In this document: positions 37,790 through 47,711 of the stretch, in pieces
Numbering within the stretch: the stretch's first letter is position 1
How the letters are laid out: every line of letters starts with the position of its first letter
From: Clusia tigrina
Taxonomy: Eukaryota; Arthropoda; Insecta; Diptera; Clusiidae
Length of the DNA: 64,000 nt
NCBI GenBank assembly: GCA_920105625.2
Contig: OV050030.1
Span: forward strand, 33,722,516-33,786,515
Direction of reading: 5' to 3'
Made by a program: the position numbers and the translations under genes
The notes under the pieces: model-generated
Told to the model about the DNA's origin: nothing
What the model saw: the letters and a program-made list of their open reading frames with translations, nothing else
Database searches by the model: none

Positions 37790-38090
37790 CCAACCCAGGC
37801 TATACCTATATAGCGGGCATCCCTCTCTCCAATTACCTCCAGCTTCCTCCGCATAGCTAAGAAAATATGGCAGGAGGCAAACCCTAGTAGTAGACCACAC
37901 AGATCTTTCCTTGTGTTGATCCCGGATACACTAAAGAACTCATTACCCTGAACAGACAACATGTTAGCTCTGTTGTAATCGTCTTCAAAGAGGACTGCCT
38001 CGTAGATGCCGTGGGAAGCTGTCTGGGGATCGTCGAGCAGGATTTCTATCGTAGCTGGCTACAGACGGCAGCTGGCTAAATGAGCGTTAG
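37790..38090 (+). pseudogene. Highly decayed I-clade LINE fragment
   Basis: Frames give TKELITLNRQHVSSVV followed by KEDCLVDAVGSCLGIVEQDF and YRSW. This parallels the RxxxLTGHCLxGxHAxRLGIxxxDFCRSC region of the LINEs in this window. The GHC motif is lost and the identification rests on spacing and residues read by eye. Confidence 0.4.
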
Positions 38091-38139
38091 GAAGATCTGT
38101 CACTGTCCGAACCTTTCTAGGTGCAGGTATAAAATCCCA

Positions 38140-38372
38140 GGGGGTCTTTTCAATCATCCCAGGCTGTCCCTTCAATCACCCCAGGCTGTCTTTTCAATCA
38201 CCCCAGGCTGTCTCTTCAATCACCCCAGGCTGTCTTTTCAATCACCCCAGGCTGTCTCTTCAATCCCCCCAGGCTGTCTTTTCAATCACCCCAGGCTGTC
38301 TTTTCAATCACCCCAGGCTGTCTTTTCAATCACCCCAGGCTCTCCTTTCAATCACCCCAGGCTGTCTTTTCT
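38140..38372. repeat. 22-bp minisatellite, about ten copies
   Basis: The unit CACCCCAGGCTGTCTTTTCA plus AT is repeated about ten times in near-perfect register (38141-38372). One open frame passes through it, but only because of the repeat. Confidence 0.9.
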
Positions 38373-38559
38373 ATTCACATCCCAAATCAGTCAATGTGAA
38401 AGACAAACCAAGATTCTTTCTGCTTTCAAAATGTCTATGGTGAGGACAGGAAGTACGTCAATCTTCCACTTTCTCTTCCTGTGATACCACCCTCTTCAAC
38501 CCAACTAGCCTACACGAAGATTTGTTCTATAGGAAACAACATTCTCAAAAATCGAATGA

Positions 38560-39428
38560 AAATAAAACTAGTAAAGAAGTCTGAAGTCGAGTTAGACGAC
38601 TACGAAATACCCTTTAAATTTGCTTGTGCGTGCGAGTTCAACAATGGGGATGTTTTCTTCATAAATCATCATTAGGAGCGCATTTACGGTAATTTTTGGT
38701 AGGGTACCTTGAAATGATTATATCGACCCCATTTCTTGTGTATGGCTTTATAGGGTCCATATACGTACTAATATAAAATTTCGTCCAAAAATATTGTGTA
38801 GGTCGTAAGTTATAATAATATGTGAATAGTGGGCGTGGCTGTAGAAATAGCACGCCCATTTTTTGTGTGGTGTTTAACATTCCTGTGAAATTTCGTTGAT
38901 AAATCTTTACCTAGTAATGATTTTTGGCTAATTGTGGGCGTGGCAGTTCTATTATGATCTCCATATTCTGCACACACACTATTAACTATAAGTTATGAAT
39001 ATTTGTTAATAGTGGGCGTGGCAGTTAATATACACAGCCCACTTTTTGTACAGTGTTTAGTAGGACCCACATCCTCATGACTGCCAAATAATGTCACGAT
39101 TCCGTCAATTGGGCCGAAGTTATAGTCATTTTAAAAAAGGTGAAAAAAGTTCCTTATATGGGAGGTAGGCGTGGTCTTTGTCCAAATCGGCCCATATAGC
39201 AATCTGGTTCTGTATCTTTGTCCAGACTATACTTTTGCAAAATTTCATTAAGATAGCTCTAACGGTGTAGAAAAAAAGTGGCCACAGACGGACAGACGGA
39301 CGGACAAAATAAAAATTGCTTAGAAAGTGATTCTGATCATATCTGTATATATAAGTCCATACCTACCACGCCTCCTTCTTGAAATTGCAGCCCCTCTCAA
39401 AATCACAAAGTTAGTATACCCTATTTAC
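38560..39428 (+). mobile_element. DINE-1-like (Helitron-type) repeat, main part
   Basis: This copy starts near AAAGAAGTCTGAAGTCGAGT and contains CATCATTAGGAGCGCATT, TTTTGTGTAGGTCGTAAGTT, repeated AGTGGGCGTGGC boxes and a short (RGAC)n microsatellite (ACGGACAGACGGACGGACA near 39290). It then runs to GTATACCCTATTTAC, the first half of a terminal hairpin whose second half (AGGTAAAGGGTAT) is at 42850-42862. A GTCY microsatellite near a GTATACCC...GGGTATA hairpin is, as I recall, the layout of dipteran DINE-1 elements. Relatives lie at 47990-48640 and 56085-56720. A LINE interrupts it at 39428/42828. Confidence 0.6.
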
Positions 39429-39466
39429 ATCTGTTTTAGAATTGCGATCTCAGATACGTTAGATAC
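39425..39466 (+). repeat. 42-bp exact copy of internal LINE sequence at the 5' insertion junction
   Basis: Bases 39425-39466 are identical to 39858-39899 inside the LINE coding region. The first bases TTAC overlap the end of the left target site duplication. It lies immediately upstream of the truncated 5' end of the LINE. Confidence 0.9.
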
Positions 39467-42400
39467 TAAATAATGTAGCCATGGTTATTTCCACCAACAC
39501 CATGGCTATATGGATCGTCAGCAGCTACATGGCGCACGACCACGGGCTGACGCCGCCTCCGGATGCTTTAAGGCTGCTGGTAGCGGAGGCTAATAGAAAG
39601 CGCATCCCGGTAGTCATCGGGGCCGATGCCAATGCCCATCACGAGGTGTGGGGCAGCACGGATACCAATGAGCGGGGTGAGTCACTCTTTGATTTCATTC
39701 TCACTAACGACATAGTCATTGCTAACAGGGGGAGAGAGCCAACCTTCATTACCTCAAATAGAAGGGAGGTTCTCGATCTAACTCTTGGCAATAATCACTC
39801 GTCTCACCTTATTTCGAGATGGCGCGTTTTGCAGGAATGCTCCTTCTCGGACCACTGTTACATCTGTTTTAGAATTGCGATCTCAGATACGTTAGATACG
39901 GCAGAGCGCAAAGGACACACTATCAGGAAAAGAACTGACTGGACAAGATTCCAGACCATTATGGAGTCGGGCCTGCAGTCGACTCCTCCCACGATCAATA
40001 ATCACCTCGATATAGATCGAGCGGTTGAAACCAACCACTATTTAACTCTGCTGCCAAATCAGCCTGCAACTTCCCGAAGCCAAGAGGAAAACCAAAACCC
40101 CCTTGGTGGAATTCGGAAATTGCTGAGCTACGAAAAGTATGCCACAAGCTCTTCAACAGAGCCAAAGCTACAAATGACTGGCTCCCTTTCAAAGACAAAC
40201 AAAGGGAACTCAAGTATATGGTTAGGAGATCCAAACGAGCGTCTTGGCGAGACTTCTGTGGTAACATAGAAAGCTCATCCGAGACAAGTAGACTCCGGAG
40301 GATTCTCAATACCACCCCTCGGGCTCTGGAATGTATTCAGAGATCGGACGGTACCTGGACCGACACACACTTCACGGGGAATGATATCTTTGTGGATTAC
40401 AGGTCTCTTAACACCAACCACTCTTTAAGTCACGCAACCCAATTCCAAATGACCAACACGCATATTCAGTGGGCCATCAACGGCTTTAAGCCTTTTAAAT
40501 CTCCCGGGCCTGATGGTATCATTCCCGCGGACATTCAGCACACTGCAAGTGCGGTTGCGCCTTGGCTACTGCATATTTATAATGCATGCATTCCCAAAAG
40601 CTGGAGAGAAGCTCGAGTAGTTTTCATCCCTAAAGCGGGAAAGTCGACCCACACCAAGCCTAAGGACTATAGACCAATTAGTTTGTCCTCCTTTCTTTTG
40701 AAAACACTGGAAAGTGTCCTTGATATACAAATCAGGAGCTCTATTAATTCCACGTGCCTTTCCAAATCACAACATGCCTATACTAAAGGCAAGTCTGTGG
40801 AAACAGCGCTTCACGTGCTCATTGAGCAAGTAGAGAAATCTCTTGCCAACAAAGAATATACTCTTGCAATATTTCTCGATATAGAAGGGGCATTCAACAA
40901 TATTTGTCCCTCCGCCATTACTAAATCCTTAGTAAACCTGAACCTGACCCCAGCTTGGTTAGGTTCATCGAACAGCTTCTGAAAACACGCGTCATTAGCT
41001 CCTCAATAGGAAACGTACATGCTAAAAGGACTGTCAAGAGAGGTACTCCACAAGGCGGTGTGAACATTCATATGGAATCTGACGGTGAACACACTACTTA
41101 GGAGATTAGATCAGACCGGCTGCAACACTATAGCTTATGCGGACGACATTGCTATCTCTGTTTCCGGTAAATATCTGCCAACACTATCAGAAAAGCTAAG
41201 CTACACTCTTAGCATTCTGTCCCAATGGTGTCTTGAAGTTGGCCTAGATGTCAACCCTTCCAAAACTGAGGTCACGCTCTTCACCAGGAAGCAAAAAATA
41301 CCAAGTTTTGACTTACCCAAACTTAATGGGAATTCGCTTAGCCTAAGCAATAGCGTCAAGTATCTAGGTCTGATCCTGGACCCTAAGCTCCATTGGAAAG
41401 CAAATTTGGCGGAGAGGGTACGGAAAGCCACGTGTGCTTTGTACTGCTGCAAGAGATCCATGGGAACAACATGGGGCGTCCAACCTCGAACCATGTCCTG
41501 GCTCTATGCGGCGGTGGTTGAGCCGTACTTTCTCTACGGCGCTGTCTTCTGGTGGCCCGCAACTGACAAGGCGGCGAATCTAAAACCTCTTGACAAGGTT
41601 TGAAGAACAGCAGCGGTTATGATAACAGGGGCTCTGCGTACCATCTCTACCAAAGCTCTATTTGCATTCCTACATTGGTTGCCCACTAGGCTTCTGATCA
41701 GGCAACAAGCAAAATGCTCGGCAACCAGACTCAATGCTATATCGCGCTGGACTAGGCTGAACCTGGGCCATGCCAATATTCTGATGCAGGACACGCCCGT
41801 ACAGACGGACGTTGACTATACGTGCTCTACACCTAATCTAAACCACGGGTTCGACACTTACATTCCTAGTAGAGAGGAATGGTCCAACAATTAAGTGGTC
41901 ACTGGCAATTCCATTGACATATATACGGATGGCTCCAAACTGGAGAATAAGGTCGGTTGCGGCATCTTCTCCAGAAAACTTGGCATCCAGCTCTCCTATC
42001 GTCTCCCTGATCATTGCAGCGTCTTTCAGGCGGAAGTAATGGCAATATTCCTAGCGTCCAAGTGGCTTATTCGCAATGAAGTATGCGATGTGAACATTCG
42101 TATATTCACGGACAGTCAGGCGGCAATCAAGTCCCTAGCTGGTGTATTCACTACCTCTAAGCTTGTACTCGATTGCCGCTCCTCCCTGAACGTCGTCACT
42201 CACAAGTTCACATAGGCTGGGTGCCTGGACATAGCGACATTCTAGGAAACTGCGAGGCCGATGAATTGGCCAAAATAGGTACGCTGCTCCCTGACATCTC
42301 CCCCTCCTTTGATGTAGGTGTCCCACTGGCCACGGTCAAATGGGCCATAAAACATGACTACCTTGAGGCAGCTAAAAAAGCCTGGGTAAATGAACATACT

Positions 42401-42827
42401 TGTAGTGTGGCCAGACAAACCTGGAGCACTATCGACATTAGGCGTACTAGTCAGCTACTCAATATTAGCAGGAACTCCATCGGCACTATAATAAATGTGC
42501 TCACGGGACACTGTCTGATCGGGAAACACGCTGAAAGATTAGCACTGCCCCATAATGACTTCTGTCGCAGCTGTGGCTCTGAGGAGGAGGAAGAAACAGT
42601 ACTTCATCTCATGTGTCAGTGCCCAGCTCTGGCCAGGCGTAGATTAAAATTCCTAGGCTCACCTTTCTTCACTTCCTTAACCGAACTATCTTCCATCAGC
42701 ATCAAGGACATAGCCAGGTTCATTTCGGAATCACTGTGGTTCCCAAAATTCTAGACGGGGGAGTCGCGTCGTATGTGCTTTTAAGTGTGCTTTTTGCGAC
42801 AAAGGCTGCCACTCCTACCTACCTACC
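39429..42827 (+). mobile_element. 5'-truncated I-clade non-LTR retrotransposon, 3.4 kb
   Basis: ORF2 can be followed from the second half of the APE endonuclease (GADANAHHEVWGS, SDHCYI) to reverse transcriptase motifs (YRPISLSSFL, FLDIEGAFNNI, GTPQGGV, YADDIAI). RNase H follows (YTDGSKLENKVGCGIF, FQAEVMAI, FTDSQAAI, WVPGHSDILGNCEADELAK), then a terminal zinc-knuckle-like CRSCGSEEEEETVLHLMCQC. The catalytic YADD of RT and the D-E-D of RNase H are still present. The frame is broken: shifts near 40.22, 40.96, 41.07 and 42.17 kb, stops at 41601-41603 and 41892-41894. ORF1 and the endonuclease N-terminus are missing. Exact 13-bp target duplications ATACCCTATTTAC sit at 39416-39428 and 42828-42840. 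The 3' end is a CTAC-repeat tail. Confidence 0.9.
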
Positions 42828-42870
42828 ATACCCTATTTACCTTTTTTAAAGGTAAAGGGTATAATTACTG
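42828..42870 (+). mobile_element. DINE-like repeat, 3' hairpin half after the LINE
   Basis: ATACCCTATTTACC and AGGTAAAGGGTAT form a stem separated by TTTTTTA. This is the terminal hairpin of the element at 38560-39428, whose left strand was duplicated by the LINE insertion. The equivalent hairpin of the minus-strand copy lies at 47994-48032. Confidence 0.6.
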
Positions 42871-43401
42871 ACTGCATATACACCAGGATATGAAGCTGAG
42901 GACCCATCACGGTCAAACGAACAAACAAATTCTACCTTCTCGAATTCTCTGCGAAGGACCGACTGAAGTCTACTGGCATTTGCTAGTACTGAGTGAGTAA
43001 ACGTATGTGTATTGAAGGTGACAGAAGGAAGAGTTTAGTTCTACCATTACATTACACACTATTCAAAAGGTTTGATCCTTGCAATCCCCCACATAAAGAC
43101 TCCTACATCGGCGCCTTTGTGCCCATGTACGAGATAAATAAATTTGAAGTGCAAGCAAATCCGCTGGGAAAAACGAAGCGAACTTATCAGCGATTGTGTA
43201 AAGTTTGCTTACTGCAACAACAACAACAGCACAAACAATACTTACCCAAGATACCCCAGCGTAATGGGCACTTATCAACGCTCGCCGATAAGCCAACCCA
43301 GAGGGAAGAAGGCGCTCAGTGCCTGAAAGGCGTTCGCTAGAGTCGAATGTGACTTAGATTTAACTTTTGTTCGCGAGTTTCGTCCAAATTTCACTGAAGC
43401 A
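42871..43401. other. 5' flank of the oxidase gene
   Basis: Holds the presumed promoter and 5' UTR of the downstream oxidase gene. It includes a (CAA)n tract at 43213-43240. I see no clear TATA box. An open frame at 42993-43340 has no domain and is not supported. Confidence 0.35.
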
Positions 43402-46400
43402 ATGCAGGTGGCGATTGTGGGAGGCGGCATCAACGGCTTCTGTTGTGCCATACAAATACTGGAGCACTTTAAATCGTCGGGAGTGCCAATCGAAGTAACC
43501 GTAATCTCGGAAGCTTTCTCTCCCAATACAACCGGCGACGGTTCTGCGGGTTTATGGAGCCCTTATCTACTTGGCGGCACTTCCACGGCTAAAGTCCAGT
43601 GAGATTTCTTCCTTCTTGCATTTGTTTTGCTCTTGATAACAGTTTTATTTATTATTCCATGTATTCCGCTGCAGTCGATGGTCCAAAGGCATGCATGATT
43701 TTCTGGAGCAACTCTGGCGCTCGCCAGACGCTGGTGAGGCGGGGGTCTGCCTGATACCTGTGATACGTTTAACCACAACAAATGAGGCACTTGATGATTT
43801 CTGGAAGGATATTGTGTATGGCTGCACTCCGTTAACGCGACAACAGTTGGCTGAGTATAATGCGGGAAGGAGCGGAACGACGAAGTACACGTAAGTGGTT
43901 TAGAAATCTTCAATAGAAGGTCTCTAGTGAGAAATGTCTACGAGGATGATCCAGTGAATTCTTGTGAGACCCTTATATGAAGTTAAGTGGAAACGAGAAG
44001 TGTATGTGTAGTTAAAATATTAGAGTCCTCCAATGAGATCTTCTAGATCTCACCCATCGTACCTCCTTGAGCCGGAAAAGAAGTTGAGAAGGCTGTTAGC
44101 ATTAATATCAGAAGTATCAAAGAGGCAAAGTTACAGACAGTAGGTCAATTACTAAGGAGTTGGCAGATGATCTCTTCATCTCCGTTATCCACGCCGTACT
44201 CATGTGAAATGATGTGAATTCCCTTTTTTCTTGCAACCCTTCGTATCAAAGAGAGTCCTTTAAGTGCCCCGCCAATATTCTTAGTTATTAACCTCTTATT
44301 CGATTTAGGTAGCTTTGGCCACATCTGCTCTAAATCCTTCATGTCTCGCCAGAATTCCACCTGGCGTTGGTTCGTTCCACCCTTGTTTTATGGAGGAGAA
44401 GCAGGCTTGTCAAGATTCCTGTCTGAAGTTCTTTGCAAAGTGGTGGCTTTTTGGGAAATTCAGGAACTATCAGACTTTCAAAGAATGCCAAACACCTTTC
44501 TTCTGGAGCTTTGTCGTAGATGAGGTACTCGTAGATCGGAGCCATCAACAGTTCAACAGTCTTTGGATGAATTCAACCACCACTTCGGGGTATGTCACTC
44601 CTTTTTTATCATCAACAATATTTCTTATCATTAAGTATATGTATCAGTGTCAGTGTTATCCTTATGCTAACTAGCCAGTAGGTTTATGGATTAATATGAT
44701 TCGATTCGATAAAAGGTTTGGTTATGTGGCTAATGATTTTTTTCCCCCTTGTTAGCAGTCATATCATAGTACTATATGGAGGTCCTATGATCTGACTGTT
44801 ATATTAATCTTTCCTTAAGTTGAAGCCATCTCTCTGAGACTTTTGATTATAGCTTTGTGGTGTTAAGCTTCAGCATCAGGTTTACAGGTGGCAATTGGTA
44901 TTCCAACCTCGCATCTGTCCGTGCAGAACGGAAGGTTGGTGCCCGTCCTGGCTAGTTCATCAGCCCTACAGTTCCCCTCAATATCCCTATGCCCCGGAAC
45001 CCATATTAGGCGTACCTTGAAAACGGTACTGGTATCATTTAGGGTTGCCCGGCAGTCCTGAGCAACCTTTGATTTCAGTGCCTATCGTCAAGTTTGAATC
45101 CGTCGGTGTAGAAATTCAGTTCCCCCTTCTCCATGGCATGAGTGTTTGCCACTCTCTTCTAGACGGAATATGTGTCTGGAAGTGCCTATCAAGGTTGAGA
45201 TTAGATATAGTGGTCAATGTGTTGGATAAAACTACTCCAGGTATGCACGATAGTCGAGTAACCAATCTGCCGATCATGCCACAACGCCGTACATTTCAGC
45301 CTTAGTGCTGATGCGGCGGCCACTTGTTTCCCTACCAGCTCTACTGTAGGTAGGTTGAGTATCACTTCTAATGCTTTAGTTGGAGTGGTCCTTGAAGCAC
45401 CAGAAATGCACAGAAAAGCCGTTATGTGGACCTTGCTCAGAAGCTTTGAAGACAGTCGTTTCTTTCGGAAGTAGATCTGAAAGACATTAGCTTACTCTTT
45501 GTTCAATCTCTCCTGTCCTCATCACCATCGAGCGTTTTGGGTCCATCAGTTTATTGAATCACTAGATAGGCCCACACCCTTTACAGAAGTGACTTAAGGT
45601 GATATCTATGCTGACTATTGCTTTGATCGAAGCCATATATAATTATTATAACCAACTCCTTGTATTTTCAGCTCTGGCCTGCACTTCGTGACGTATACAT
45701 CCGAGCCCATTAAATTGTTGCCGTACCTGATGAAACGTTTCCAGTCCAACGGTGGCAAAGTGAAACAGCAAAAAGTAGAAAAACTGCAGCACCTGATCAA
45801 CGATTCGCCTTACGATGTGATAATAAATTGCACTGGTCTGGGTTCCAAAGCGCTGATGCAGGATGCGCAAATGTATGCGGTGCGCGGGCAGGTATCACGC
45901 GTCCAGGCTAATTGGCTGTATTACGTGCTGCTGGACGAAAGCGATGTCGGAAACTACATAATACCAAAGTAAGACGGAAAGTTAGTCAGCCTGATTCTGC
46001 ACCAAAACCCCGATTAACTTAGAAAGTGTGGATTAAACGGGAGTTTCTCTTCAGAATCAGGCTGATTTACTCGATCAAAGTACATAACAAATACACTTGT
46101 CCGTTCCATTTAGCACTGAGACAGTCGTACTGGGTGGCACTCATCAGGAGCACGATTACAACACGGTGGTTTCAGTAGCGGACAAAAACTTCATAGTGCA
46201 GGGTTGCCGAGAAATCGTGCCCGGCTTGGAGCACGCACCACACTTGTGCGATTGGGTGGGCCTGAGGCCGGGCCGCACAGAGTTGCGCTTAGAGGCGGAA
46301 CCGGAAGGTATAGCATAACGGAATCAATTTTTATTGAATACAAATTTAATTAACCGCGTTTCAACAGGTCAGAAGATTGTCATACACAATTATGGGCATG

Positions 46401-46501
46401 GTGGTAGTGGCGTCACCTTGGCTTGGGGCTGCGCTGCGGACGTGTTGCAGCTACTGCAGACTGAAATGCAGAAGAGGAATCTAATCCAATCAAAATTGTA
46501 A
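43402..46501 (+). CDS. Ddo: D-aspartate / D-amino-acid oxidase, five exons, 345 aa
   Basis: FAD enzyme of the DAAO/DASPO family that oxidises D-amino acids to 2-oxo acids, ammonia and hydrogen peroxide. Exons: 43402-43598, 43675-43890, 45672-45968, 46114-46307, 46368-46501. All introns are GT-AG and the phases join without a stop. The N-terminus has the dinucleotide-binding loop [14 protein letters not shown] (residues 3-16) and then [16 protein letters not shown]. Exon 3 carries [11 protein letters not shown] and [12 protein letters not shown], exon 4 [12 protein letters not shown] (substrate-binding Arg) and exon 5 [15 protein letters not shown], the C-terminal FAD contact. The protein ends in SKL, a type 1 peroxisomal signal. 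Length fits the family (about 340 aa). The start has a purine at -3. Intron 3 (1.78 kb) holds an antisense LINE fragment. D-Asp is favoured over other substrates by similarity to animal DDO, but this is inference. Confidence 0.9.
44872..45428 (-). pseudogene. I-clade LINE fragment inside oxidase intron 3
   Basis: Minus-strand translation gives [48 protein letters not shown] and, after an internal deletion, [20 protein letters not shown]. It is the same subfamily and region as 32345-33590. It lies antisense to the host gene, away from both splice sites. Confidence 0.75.
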
Positions 46502-46922
46502 ACAAATTTATTACACATAAATTGGGTTAATACAATTAATACATAAACATATATAGACATATGTTCGAGGATATAAATATAAAGCAACACATACATACAT
46601 ACAAATAGTAACGTTGAATTTGTTGAGACACGATTTCCCTAATCTCCTGAAATGCGTGCCTCCAACGAAGGAAGGGGCTTTTCTATATTTTAATTAATAA
46701 GCTAATGAATTATGTTACTAAGTTAAGCTTGGAGTGGAGACACTTTAAACCGTAGGAGACCCGAACGAGGCTGTTACATTGGAAATTCCGCAATTGCTCA
46801 GTTCCTATAATTTGTGTTTATAATGAAATTCGTGTTTGTCAGAGCTGAGTAGTTGACGAATCGAACTCCCTTTCAAAGAATTGTAATTTGTAATTGCATT
46901 TCCCCATTCCTTTAAGGAATAT

Positions 46923-46928
46923 AATAAA
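46923..46928 (+). promoter_or_regulatory. Candidate polyadenylation signal of the oxidase gene
   Basis: AATAAA lies 422 bp downstream of the oxidase stop codon. It is the first canonical signal on the plus strand that I found after the gene. Weaker variants lie nearer. Confidence 0.4.
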
Positions 46929-46999
46929 GTAAGGAAACGCGAACAAACTGATTATATTAGCAGTCCTTAAAAACGACATATATCTTTAGAGTAGAGCCC

Positions 47000-47262
47000 G
47001 GCCAAGCCCCCATGCAATCCAGCCAGAGCGAGAGTGCATGCTTATGTGTGTAGAGCTTTTATCATCGTATGGTTTTGTGCTGCATAAAGCTTTCACAATG
47101 ATGCAGCTGCTATTTACCGATACGAAGATGAAAAGCTTCCCAAGTCCTCTGGGCACGGTTGTAGAATGGCACTCATTGCCTACTAAATTTGACGATGAAT
47201 CCATCAATTCGTTTAAGGCCCATGTTAGAAAATACGCAAAACTCCAAAATTTTTGGGGATGA
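47000..47262 (+). pseudogene. Possible LINE ORF2 C-terminal remnant
   Basis: The open frame at 47038-47262 ends GTVVEWHSLPTKFDDESINS, then FKAHVRKYAKL. This is reminiscent of the VVxxWNSLPxxVVxxxSVxxFK ending of several non-LTR ORF2 proteins. It lies between two convergent host genes, and the match is weak and read by eye. Confidence 0.3.
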
Positions 47263-47649
47263 GATTCCAACATAAATCGAAAGTGGTTTCTTCGACTGGA
47301 AATTAATGCAATAAATCAATTCCTTAGCTGTGGAAGGGGAAAATTCAGTTACAAACTAAAATTCACTGAATTGAAATTCTCATTGAAATGCAGGGAAGGG
47401 AATCTACCCAGGCCTGCTTGCTTTGTGCCGTTCTTGATTGGAGCTGTTGTGTAAACGCTGCAACTGATTGCAATGTTATAAGTAGTATTCATTCTCTACA
47501 CCGAACATATTCACTCCTTCACACTCTGAATAGATTATATAAAGCTGCCAACATTAAGGGCCGATGTTGTGTTGGACGCCTTCCAACTCAAAATCGATTA
47601 TTGTGATGATTGCGAAGAATCCAGCCATTTGCTTGAATTATTGTAGTGT

Positions 47650-47655
47650 TTTATT
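47650..47655 (-). promoter_or_regulatory. Polyadenylation signal of the PLEKHM1-like gene
   Basis: AATAAA on the minus strand, about 57 bp downstream of the stop codon at 47712-47714. Confidence 0.6.
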
Positions 47656-47711
47656 TTAATTCTCCCAACGGTAGAAGGAGGGGGTTAAAGATGAGTTTCA
47701 TGGCAGAAGGC

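Noticed and set aside
38080..38484. 134-codon open frame
   Set aside because: Its core is the 22-bp minisatellite, and the flanks show no domain.
42993..43340. 115-codon open frame upstream of the oxidase gene
   Set aside because: No domain, includes a CAA tract, and overlaps the presumed 5' UTR and promoter.
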